This document shows positions 32,308 through 42,100 of a stretch of DNA of 43,855 nucleotides, piece by piece. Origin of the DNA: CAYYYG01 sp964490875 (GTDB lineage: Bacteria; Patescibacteriota; Microgenomatia; UBA1406; GWC2-37-13); assembly GCA_964490875.1 (NCBI GenBank), contig CAZBEF010000010.1, positions 1 to 43,855 of the forward strand. The letters are read 5' to 3'. Numbering within the stretch: position 1 is the stretch's first letter; each line of letters starts with the position of its first letter. The translations under genes were made by a program, and so were the position numbers. The notes beneath the pieces are model-generated. The model worked only from the letters and a program-made list of their open reading frames with translations, was not told where the DNA came from and did not search any database.

Positions 32308-33764
32308 AGTTTAAATATTTCCTCTTTTTTCTTAGTAACATTCGTAAGTAATTTGTAGAGGTTTTCGGCATTCACAAGTTCGTCAAAAATTTTTTTATTC
32401 TTTTCGTCCGTATAAGCTGTAATTAATTTTTCGGAGAAATCATCAAGCGAGTCGTCTGTACTCTCGTCAAAAACCTTAGCCCATATGAGTGCAAAAATAA
32501 CAAGCTGTACTGTTGAAGGCACAATGACACCATAATGTTGGTTAAAAAAACGATATATTTTTTGACCTGTCCGGAGAATGCCTTTAATTTTTTCTGACAA
32601 TTCGGCTCCGAAGTGAGAAAAATTTTCCATTCGTTCATATAAACCTAGGAAGGCTGTCAGTTCGCGATTAATCTCTCTATTTAGCGCTGTTTGTGTTTGT
32701 CTGCCAACTCTTGTGACTGATAGAGAAAGGCTGATAGCAGGCCTTCTTCCTTTATAGTAGACATTACTGTCAAAAAATATATGTCCGTCCGTCATTCCCA
32801 TCAGATTAGTGGAGATATATCCTGTTAAATCTCCTTCTACAATTTCTACTATAGGGAAACAGGTTATACTTACCTCACCTTTCTGAGGATGTTTGAAATT
32901 TCCTGATCTTTCGAGAAGTCGTGCATGAATATAAAAAATATCGCCTGGATAAGATTCACGACCGGGAAAACGTTTAGAGACGAGCGCGATTTCGCGATAT
33001 ACTTTTGAGTGTGTAGAAAGATCATCGAGTAGTACAATGGCATTTTGACCTTTATCTCTAAAATATTCAGCTATAGCCATAGCCGAATAGGGAGTGAGAT
33101 TAATAAGACTTGGGGAGTCTTGCGAACTGGAAGCCACAATTATTACATTATTCTCAATGTTTTCTTTAATAAAAAATTCTTTTAACTTTTTAATATCACT
33201 TTTCCGCTTACCGATAGCAGCATATACCGATATTGTCCCTAATTTAGCCTGGCTTTTAATCATAGAAAGAAGAAAGGCTGTCTTTCCGGTTTTTCTATCT
33301 CCAATTACCAGTTCTTTTTGCCCTTTTCCAAGAGGAATCATAATATCAACAACATTTACACCGGTGTTAAAGGGCTCTTTAATTCTCGAACGTGATCCGA
33401 TTCCTTGTACGTCAGTTATTATTTCCCTATATTCTTGGGGCTTCTTGAAGACTGAATTCGCAGAAAAAGGGTTGCCTAACGGATCCACCATTTTACCTAA
33501 TAATTCCGGACCGATGGGAATAGAAAGAAAATTATTCGTACGGGTAAGTTGTGTTCCTACTTTGATAGGATCCTTTGAAAAAACAAGCACTTCAATCATG
33601 TCTTTTTCAATTGAATATACTTCGCCCCATTGTCCGGTTTCAAACAATACGATTTCGTGAGGACGAGTGTATGGCAAGCCCGAAATAATCACGATCGGGT
33701 GGTTTACTTCTCGGACGATGCCAAATTCTCCGACAGCGTTTAAGTATTTAGTGTAATTTTCCAT
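32274..33764 (-). CDS. atpA: F-type ATPase alpha-like subunit
   Basis: 496 aa. The P-loop is GDRKTGKTAF (usual GDRQTGKT). Other conserved elements are SRFPGRESYPGDIFY-like (here KRFPGRESYPGDIFYIHARL), VEGDLTGYISTNLMGMTDG and the arginine-finger motif SLSVTRVGRQTQ. Alpha provides the non-catalytic sites and the arginine for catalysis at the interface with beta, so the head should be active. The C-terminal helical part (EINRELTAFLGLYERMENFS...) diverges from the usual LRLDLAQYRELEAFAQF but aligns in position. Its start overlaps the delta stop by 17 nt and its end overlaps gamma by 34 nt. Confidence 0.94.
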   Translation of the reverse strand: MENYTKYLNAVGEFGIVREVNHPIVIISGLPYTRPHEIVLFETGQWGEVYSIEKDMIEVLVFSKDPIKVGTQLTRTNNFLSIPIGPELLGKMVDPLGNPFSANSVFKKPQEYREIITDVQGIGSRSRIKEPFNTGVNVVDIMIPLGKGQKELVIGDRKTGKTAFLLSMIKSQAKLGTISVYAAIGKRKSDIKKLKEFFIKENIENNVIIVASSSQDSPSLINLTPYSAMAIAEYFRDKGQNAIVLLDDLSTHSKVYREIALVSKRFPGRESYPGDIFYIHARLLERSGNFKHPQKGEVSITCFPIVEIVEGDLTGYISTNLMGMTDGHIFFDSNVYYKGRRPAISLSLSVTRVGRQTQTALNREINRELTAFLGLYERMENFSHFGAELSEKIKGILRTGQKIYRFFNQHYGVIVPSTVQLVIFALIWAKVFDESTDDSLDDFSEKLITAYTDEKNKKIFDELVNAENLYKLLTNVTKKKEEIFKLCKLNLASKQI

Positions 33765-34287
33765 TAATGTCGGGAACTGATGAATGAGTGGGTTTAAGAT
33801 CTTTGATATGCTCGGTTAGATATTCATTTAATGATTTATGCACGGTATATTCAAAATATTTTCCTTTAAATTCAATAATGGCTCCAGCAATTATTTGTCT
33901 TTCTACTTTAAAATTCAGCAATACAGGTTTTCTTAATCGTAAAGATAGCCAATCATAGATTTTCTGAGTTGTGCTCTGTTTTGGCCTAAAAGCGAGTGTT
34001 ATGTTGATAATTGGAGTCTTTTTAACAGAGTCTGAAATTTGTTCTAGGTAGTGCTGGATTTCAATACGGTTATTTTCATCTATGTTGGCTTCTTTAATTC
34101 CATTCAAAATAGATAGAGAAAGGTCTGACGAAAACAATGTGTTTAGTTTGTCTTTAAAATTAATTTTATTATTGAATAGGGATTCAGATAGATCTGAGAG
34201 TTGTATTAAAAAATTATCTGCTTCAAGTTTTGTATGAAGCTGAGCGACTATATCACTAATCCATGGTTTTTGTGTGTTTAGTTCCAT
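33748..34287 (-). CDS. atpH: F-type ATPase delta-like subunit
   Basis: 179 aa from the ATG at 34287, which matches the ~178-aa size of delta and lies 7 nt after the b-like gene. A longer frame up to 34464 would overlap that gene by 170 nt and is rejected. The N-terminal six-helix domain is barely recognisable. The C-terminal part fits delta: NITLAFRPKQSTTQKIYDWL, then KPVLLNFKVERQIIAGAIIE and FKGKYFEYTVHKSLNEYL, corresponding to the usual vDpsLIGG and D-x-S-x-x-x-x-L motifs. Delta links the top of the head to the b stalk. Confidence 0.82.
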   Translation of the reverse strand: MELNTQKPWISDIVAQLHTKLEADNFLIQLSDLSESLFNNKINFKDKLNTLFSSDLSLSILNGIKEANIDENNRIEIQHYLEQISDSVKKTPIINITLAFRPKQSTTQKIYDWLSLRLRKPVLLNFKVERQIIAGAIIEFKGKYFEYTVHKSLNEYLTEHIKDLKPTHSSVPDINGKLH

Positions 34288-34294
34288 AATTTTA

Positions 34295-34999
34295 TTATCC
34301 AATTTCAAGAATATGTTTCTTTTGCGCTTCTTCAAGGGCTCTAAAAATAAGCTTTTCTTGTTGATCAACACTGAGAGAACCTTCGAAGACATCTTCAGAG
34401 AGTGAAATAATGACATTACGTATTGCTTTGTCAATTTTTTTGCGTTCACCTTCTTTATATTCATCGATCTCTTTTTTGGCTTTTTCTAGTTCTTCGTCAA
34501 TTTTTCGTTGAATATAGAATTTAGCAGTAAGCGACTGATCTTCAATCATTGATTTAAACGTTTGAGCATTTTTATCCTGGTTTTCCTTCAATTTAGAGGT
34601 GGCTTCACGTATTGACTGTGCATAGAGATTACCTGTCTGAAGCAACACATTCTGGTAATTGGATAGGATAGAAGATAATTTTTCGTTCAGCAATGATCGG
34701 TAGTCATTCACTTCTGAACTTAGTATTTTTTTTAAATCTTCTTCTATATTATGTTTAAAGGTTTCTGTTTGAGTAAGTAATGATTCGGCATTTTTTGCTC
34801 CTTGCGCTACAATATCGACAGCATTTTTTTGTGCATCATTTATGATATCAGCTGCTTTTTGTTCCAAAATCCGCTCTTTTTTTTGCAGTTCCCATTGTTT
34901 TTTTAGAATATAAAAAAAGCCATATATAAAAAGGGCGGTTAAAATTAGCACGCTCGTTAAAAAACCTATCAATGCCGGATCATTTAGAATAATACTCAT
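34295..34999 (-). CDS. atpF: F-type ATPase b-like peripheral stalk subunit
   Basis: 234 aa, longer than the usual ~160. One N-terminal membrane helix (10-32) is followed by an uninterrupted charged coiled coil of about 165 residues and a C-terminal amphipathic part (IDKAIRNVIISLSEDVFEGS...QQEKLIFRALEEAQKK) that matches the delta-binding end of b. The stalk is therefore ~70 residues longer than normal. It would hold the head still relative to the membrane. It starts 78 nt after the c-like gene and has no subunit a gene next to it, although b normally contacts a. Confidence 0.85.
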   Translation of the reverse strand: MSIILNDPALIGFLTSVLILTALFIYGFFYILKKQWELQKKERILEQKAADIINDAQKNAVDIVAQGAKNAESLLTQTETFKHNIEEDLKKILSSEVNDYRSLLNEKLSSILSNYQNVLLQTGNLYAQSIREATSKLKENQDKNAQTFKSMIEDQSLTAKFYIQRKIDEELEKAKKEIDEYKEGERKKIDKAIRNVIISLSEDVFEGSLSVDQQEKLIFRALEEAQKKHILEIG

Positions 35000-35077
35000 C
35001 GTTATAAAATTAAAAAAACAATAAAAAAATTAATTAAAACTGACGTAAGAAATTGTATAAAATAAACGTTCGTTTCC

Positions 35078-35875
35078 TTAAATTTTTAATATAAAATAGC
35101 CAATTGCCAGTCCGGAGCCAATGATGGTAATTGTGATCAAGACATTCATAACAATTCCCAGTTGAATCATCCGAGCAGCAAGAGGATTACGCCCCAGTGC
35201 TTCGACTCCTACAGATGCAACTCGTCCGAACGAAAGAAATCCAAGAATAAAGGAAAGAACCACGACTATGGCTGCTACTACATAGCGGAGAACAGTTAAT
35301 GGTTTCTCATATGTTGCTATGGCAGAAAGTCTAAAAATATCGAGTATTTTTGAACGTGGTCCAGAGCTTAGTGGAGCGAAAAACTGTGTATCTACCTGAA
35401 CTTTAACACGTTTAATTTCTCGAGCATCATCGCTTGAAAAATCTTCTAGAACATATCCAAGGATATAACCAGATTCCGTAGCTTTCATACCTACACCCGG
35501 AATGGGTGACGATGTAATAGGATCGCCTTTTTTAATTTTGCCGTTAATGGTAGAAAGGTTTACATACGTATTACCAGATGAAACAACTGGGTATCGTTTA
35601 CCCGATTCATTCGTATTAAATGCCACCGCAGGATTGATGGTAACTACACCATACAAACGGGGATCGTAAGACGATCTGGTAAGAGTATAGCCTCCATCGC
35701 TTGCTGAAACGATATCGCCATCGCGTACAATTTTATCTTTAATGCTCGTTGGATTCGCTATTCCGAATGAAGAAATACTTTGCGCCCTCAGATAAAACAT
35801 ACCAGGAGCAAGCCAGAATAGTACCAACAAAATAATAATTGTTTTCCATACCAAAAAGGCCAGGTCTTTCACCAT
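35078..35875 (-). CDS. ATPase subunit c-like hairpin fused to a membrane anchor and extracellular module
   Basis: 265 aa from the ATG at 35875. Residues 8-28 form a first membrane helix (N-in), and residues ~40-165 an extracellular beta-rich module: RDGDIVSASDGG, YDPRLYGVV, KKGDPITSSPIPGVGMKATE, GYILGYVLEDF. The module aligns clearly with ~605-728 of the fibre protein at 16824-20693. Residues ~200-222 form a second helix, then the polar loop ASVGVEALGRNPLAARM and a third helix IQLGIVMNVLITITIIGSG. The loop and hairpin match subunit c (usual EALGRNPEAA). However, neither helix contains Asp or Glu: the position of E. coli Asp61 is Ile, so ion transport is not expected. Topology places the module outside and the loop at the cytoplasmic face, as in ordinary c. 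It occupies the atpE place at the head of the operon. A longer frame (to 36067) is rejected; TATATT lies 6 nt before this ATG. Confidence 0.85.
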   Translation of the reverse strand: MVKDLAFLVWKTIIILLVLFWLAPGMFYLRAQSISSFGIANPTSIKDKIVRDGDIVSASDGGYTLTRSSYDPRLYGVVTINPAVAFNTNESGKRYPVVSSGNTYVNLSTINGKIKKGDPITSSPIPGVGMKATESGYILGYVLEDFSSDDAREIKRVKVQVDTQFFAPLSSGPRSKILDIFRLSAIATYEKPLTVLRYVVAAIVVVLSFILGFLSFGRVASVGVEALGRNPLAARMIQLGIVMNVLITITIIGSGLAIGYFILKI

Positions 35876-35881
35876 ACTAAA

Positions 35882-35887
35882 AATATA
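35882..35887 (-). promoter_or_regulatory. -10 box of the F1-like ATPase operon
   Basis: TATATT on the minus strand, 6 nt before the ATG at 35875, again leaderless geometry. The best -35 is a poor TTGTAT 17 nt upstream. The 245-nt divergent region (35876-36120) also contains the promoter of the giant fibre gene. Confidence 0.45.
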
Positions 35888-36055
35888 CTGGTTCTGTAAA
35901 TTCAATACAATAACCAATTGAAATTCTGGAAAAAATGCATACCAAATACATAATTTTCGTGTGTCAATTTTCAAAAAAATATGAATTGGATTGAAGGGAC
36001 AATTTAACTTACTTTTTGTACTTTTTAAGGCTTCCAAAAACCTCAAAAATAACTC

Positions 36056-36120
36056 TTGACTTTGCAACGCGAATCTTATTAATATTGTATATACTGTAAA
36101 TAATAACTAGTATATATACT
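36056..36120 (+). promoter_or_regulatory. Promoter region of the giant fibre gene
   Basis: TTGACT (36056-36061), 18-nt spacer, TAATAT (36080-36085). TATATACT occurs twice (36088-36095 and 36113-36120), and the perfect 12-bp palindrome AGTATATATACT (36109-36120) directly abuts the ATG at 36121; it may be an operator or a start-proximal element. Confidence 0.45.
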
Positions 36121-39100
36121 ATGCTTTCTATATCAAAAAAACTCATAAGAGTTCTTTCAGTGGTAATTCAACTTCCACTCTTTCTTCTTCCATTTACAGT
36201 AGCGACATTAATTCCAACAGTTCTCGGCGGAATGCATTTCTATGGGCATATTACACGACCTGCTCCAGCTTTAGCCTCAATAGAGCCCCATTATTTAGGC
36301 GACGTTCTTGCGGAAAATACAGAACTGCTTACGGGTAACATAGGATTCAATATCCCAGCAATTTTTAATGAGCAGGTAAGTATTAAAAAAAATCTTGAAG
36401 TCGGCGGTGAATCTACGTTCAGTGGAAATATACGCGTTTTAGATAAAAATGTTGATGCAGGCAAAGGAAATGTATATGCGGCAAATTTACTCTATGGAGT
36501 TCTACCAGGAGCAGGGATTTCAATCAGTGCGGGACAGACGCCAACGATCACCAATACGGGAGTGGTTTCCATAGGCGGTAAAACAGGCGAACTGAAACTA
36601 GAGGGAGGAAGCGGGATAAGTGTTGATGGAACAAAAATAACAAACACGGGAATTACTTCGTTAACGGCAGGATCGGGAATCAGCGTATCGGGATCGACTA
36701 TAACTAACACCGATAAAGGATCGGATCAACGGATGTTCAAGTACGTAAATGTGTACGGACAATCAATTCTTGAAGCAAGCAATAGTATCGATACCGTAAT
36801 TCTGAAAGCAGGCACCGGAATAACTCTTTCTGCAGACTCTGGTGAAAAATCGGTAACAATAAATAGCTCAAGCGGTGATACGATCCCTGGCTGGACCGAT
36901 GGTGGAAGTGCGGTATACCTTACAACAACTTCTGATAAGGTGGGAATAGGAACCTCAAGCCCGGCAGTAAAGCTTCATGTAGTTGGAGATGGAGTAAATG
37001 CAGCAGCTTTCATGAGTGGAAATGTCGGTATTGGCACCACTGCACCTAATGCACAACTGCATGTAGCTTCTGATGCCCAAATTGATGGCGGACTCTCGGT
37101 TGGATTCGCCGGCGATGGCCAGGATGACAGACTATATGTGGGGGATGCGAATTATTATTTCGATTTAGGGAATGCTATTGCAGGAAGCGCACTGATTGGT
37201 TTTGACTCAAATGATTATCTGGAATATAACAGAGCAGGAAATCGCTATTCGTTTTTTGTCGGTGGTACCGAAATGACTCGTATCGATAGTTCTGCTTTGT
37301 ATGCAAATGTAATACGGGATGTATCAGGAGGAAATGTTATTCTTCAGGATGATGCGGGGAATGTAGGAATCGGAACAACAGCCCCTGGTGCAAAATTGCA
37401 TGTTGCAGGCAATGGAACAACATCAGCAGTATTTTCTTCGGGAAATGTAGGTATAGGAACTACTTCTCCAGGAAACACATTGGATGTTGTAGGCGGTATT
37501 AAAGTAACTGGTCTGACAAGCGGTTCAGGAAGTGCATTATGTTTGGACGGTTCAAACAATATTATTACATGTGTAACCGGCGCCGGCGGACTATCTGGTA
37601 GTGGTGCTGTCAACCAGCTGGCTTTCTTTGATACTGCTAACTCGGTTACCTCCGATAGCAATTTGTATTGGAATAATACTACGAAACAATTTGGAATAGG
37701 CACCACTGCTCCAACTGTTCGTCTGCAAGTTCAGGGAGATGGAACGTATTCTGGAGTCTTTATGGGCGGAAATGTTGGAATCGGCACCACCGCACCAGGT
37801 TACCAATTACATGTTGTTGGGAATGGATACATAAGCGGACAAATTTCAGCGGGATCAAGTTCGGTTACATTAACCACGACTGGCGGATATATCGATGCAG
37901 ATGCGATTCAGTTATTTAATTCCGTAGGAACCGGAAACACGAGTTCCTCTTCGGGGTTGGAAGTGATAAGCGACAGGCTTGGGCTGTTGCAAGGATGTGC
38001 CAATGGTCAACTACTCAAATGGAATGATTCAACAAGCATGTGGGAATGCGCCAGCGACAGCGGTGCAACCAGTGCAATTATTAATGTTGAATCAAACGGA
38101 AGTGCTATTGGCGCGAACGTGGACACATTGAATTTTGGGCCTGATTTCAACGTAAATGCCTCTCCTGTTAACAAAGCTAATGTATCGATTGCTGATGATA
38201 TTTTGAATTTTTCCGAATTGTCCGACAGCCTTATAGTTGATGCTAACTCGTCCGTTAATTTATATAATGGTTCGGCAAGTAATAATTTTAGATTTTTTAA
38301 TTCAAATACAAGCGGGGAATTACTTCATCTTGATGGCGGAACCGGGAGGATAGGTATTGGTAACACAGCACCGGTTGCAAAATTACATGTAACCGGGGAT
38401 GGTACATATTCTGGGGTATTTATGAGCGGGAATGTTGGAGTTGGCACCACCGCTCCTTCATCTCTTTTTGCGGTTGGTTCCACATCACAGTTCCAAGTTA
38501 ATTCAAGCGGAGCGATTGTAGCGGCAACGGGTATCACATCATCTGGGACATATAACTTTTCGAGTCTTGGTTCAGGACTGGTGAAATCTACGTCCGGAAT
38601 ATTATCGGTGGGTGCAGCGGGAACCGATTATCAAGCACCTTTGTCATTCAGCAATGGTCTTACCCTTTCATCAAATACGGTAACACTTGGTGGTGCATTA
38701 ACGGGAAACACCACATTGTCAGATGGAGGATTTAATTTGTACTTTGCGGGAAGTACTGGAAAACTTGGAGTGGGTACAACTGCACCGGGAGCCAAACTCC
38801 ATGTAGAAGGAAATGGAACGTATTCTGCATTATTCACGTCTGGAAATGTCGGTATCGGGACTACGGCCCCGGGTGCGGCACTTGCTGTTGGCAACAACGC
38901 ATTCACTGTCAATTCTTCTGGCGCCATTACTGGAGCAACAGGTATTACTTCTTCCGGAACTATTACATTTTCTGGATTATCAACAGATGGTGTTGTTTAT
39001 ACTTCCGGTGGAACAGGTCTATTGAATTCAGAAGCACAATTGTCTATCAGTCGGGGAGGAACGGGAATCGGTACAACTCCTGTGAATGGACAGCTTCTTA

Positions 39101-42100
39101 TTGGAAATGGCGGTGTCTATAGTTTGGGAACAATTGCCGGAACAAATAACCAAGTGGTAGTTACAAATGGCGGCGGCACAATAACATTATCGCTTCCTCA
39201 AAATATTCATACCGCGGCATCTCCAACTTTTTCATCTTTAAATTTGTCTGCAGGTTCTAATCAATTAGTGTTGAATTCATCTGGAATTACCGGAACACTT
39301 ACATGGACGCCAACTTCAACAAATAAAATAATCACTCTACCTGATCAAACCGGTACGGTATGTTTAAATACGGGAAACTGCGCAGGCTCTGGTGCAGGAA
39401 TCGGCGGATCAGGTACAACAAATTTTGTTGCCAAATTTACCGGTCAGTATACGTTAGCCAATTCTGTTTTGTATGATGACGGTACAAATGTAGGTATTGG
39501 CACCACGGCTCCTTCAACAAAATTACATGTTGTTGGGAATTCCTCGTTTATGGGTGGTTCGGTTGGAATTGGAACAACATCACCGAGCGAAGCACTAGAT
39601 ATTGCGGGAGCCGGATCAAATATTACCTTTTCAAACGGCACCGGACCTCATCAAATAAAAACCGGCGGAGCTTCTGATTTAACATTGAATCCAGGAGGTA
39701 ATGTAGGAGTAGGAACTACAGCGCCTCAATATAAATTAGATGTCGCAGGAAATACCAATCTCTCCAGCGGTTCTTCTTTCAAAATAAATGGGAATGATGT
39801 GTTGACGTCTAATAGTTTGGGCACTGGTGTGACCGGTTCTTCGTTAGTATCGGTGGGAGCATTGAATTCTGGATCAATAACATCTGGATTTGGTGTTATT
39901 TCAACAGCCAATAATATTACTACTTCGGCAAACATTTCCACAACCGGAGCAGGCACAATAACTTCTGCCGGTACATTAACTGCGAATGGTGATTTCGTTG
40001 TAAATGGAAATACTACGATCGGCAATGCAAACAGCGATAGTGTTACGGTGAATGCAGCAACTCTTACTTTTGCAAATCCTTCTACATTAGACCTAGCAAA
40101 TTCTTCTATGACTGCGTTAACTATTGAAAGCGGATTGTTGAATATAGACACACAAAATTCACGAATCGGAATCGGGACCACAGCACCATCTGAAAAACTA
40201 GATGTTTTGGGAGCGATTCGGCTGGGTATAAACGGCGGAGCAAATGATGTTTTGAATACTTCAGCAGCAGGCGGCGCCCCATCGGGAACATTATATTGGG
40301 GATCGCGGACAATCTGCGACAGCTCAGGAAACTGTGCCGGTTCGGGAGCAGGTGTGGGTGGCTCAGGTACTACAAACTTCGTGACAAAATTTAATTCTCA
40401 GTATGCTGTTACCAATTCTGGCATTTATGATGATGGCGCCAATATTGGAATAGGGACAACAGTACCAACTGTTAAGCTGCATGTAGTTGGGAATGGAACA
40501 TATTCAGGAGTATTTATGAGTGGAAATGTCGGTGTCGGAACAACTGCTCCATCATCTCTTTTTGCGGTTGGTTCGACATCTCAGTTTCAAATTAATTCGA
40601 CAGGAAGTATTGCAGCAGCGACAGGAATCACATCCAGTGGAACTATCACCTTCTCCGGACTTGGGACTGGACTGGTGAAATCAACATCTGGAGTATTGAG
40701 TAATGCAGTAGCAGGAACCGATTATCAATCAGTACTATCATTCTCAAATGGTCTCACCTTATCGTCAAACACTGTTACACTGGGTGGAGCATTAACGGGA
40801 AATACAACATTATCAGATGGCGGATTTAATTTGTATTTTGCCGGATCAACGGGGAAACTCGGAGTAGGAACGACAGCACCGGGAGCAAAACTGCATGTTC
40901 TGGGGAACGGAACGTATTCAGCATTGTTTACATCTGGAAATGTCGGCATCGGCACCACCGCTCCTTCATCATTGTTTGCGGTAGGATCTTCTGCTGGATT
41001 TAAAGTAAATGATTCGGGAGCAATTACAGCAGCAACTGGTATTACATCTTCAGGAACGGTAACATTCACAGGACTGTTTACCGGCACTGGGTCTGCAGTA
41101 TGTTTGGATGCATCGAATAATTTGGTGACCTGTACGACCGGAACAGGTGGAATTGCTGGATCAGGAACGACCAACTATATACCAATATTTACCGGCGCCG
41201 GCACAATTGGGAATTCAGATGTATTTCAGACGAGTGGGAATGTAGGAATTGGGACAACGGTACCGACTGTGAAATTACATGTAGTTGGCAATGGAACATT
41301 TGCTGGGGTATTTATGAGCGGGAATGTTGGAGTTGGCACGACGGCACCATCATCATTATTCGCAGTAGGTAGCAATTCACAATTCCAGGTAAATTCAACA
41401 GGAGCGATAACTGCGGCGACAGGAATAACTTCTTCAGGAACCATTACATTCTCAGGACTGGGGAGCGGACTGGTGAAGTCAACAGCGGGTGTATTGAGTA
41501 ATGCAGTAGCGGGAACTGATTACCAATCAGCGCTTTCATTTAGTAATGGTCTAACATTATCATCAAATACTGTAACGTTAGGTGGAGCGTTAACCGGAAA
41601 CACAACATTATCAGATGGCGGATTTAATTTGTATTTTGCAGGAAGTACTGGAAAGCTTGGAGTAGGAACCACAGCTCCTGCTGCAAAATTACATGTAGCA
41701 GGTGATAACACAAATGCAGCAGTATTCACAGCGGGGAATGTAGGCGTAGGTACAACAGCACCATCATCGTTGTTTGCTGTCGGATCAACGTCTCAATTTC
41801 AAGTTAACTCAAGCGGAGCGATTGCCGCAGCGACAGGAATTACATCAAGTGGAACATACAACTTATCCAGTCTTGGATCAGGACTGGTGAAGTCAACATC
41901 CGGAATATTATCAGCCGGAGTAGCGGGAACAGATTATCAAGCGCCATTATCATTCTCAAATGGTCTCACCTTATCGTCAAACACTGTTACACTCGGCGGT
42001 GCATTAACGGGAAACACCACATTATCAGATGGAGGATTTAATTTGTACTTTGCAGGAAGTACTGGAAAGCTTGGAGTAGGAACAACCGCACCGGGAGCAA

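Noticed and set aside
34288..34464. Longer N-terminus for the delta-like subunit
   Set aside because: It would overlap the b-like gene by 170 nt; the ATG at 34287 gives the usual delta length.
35876..36067. Longer N-terminus for the c-like subunit
   Set aside because: The upstream 64 residues would include the promoter; the ATG at 35875 directly precedes a membrane helix.
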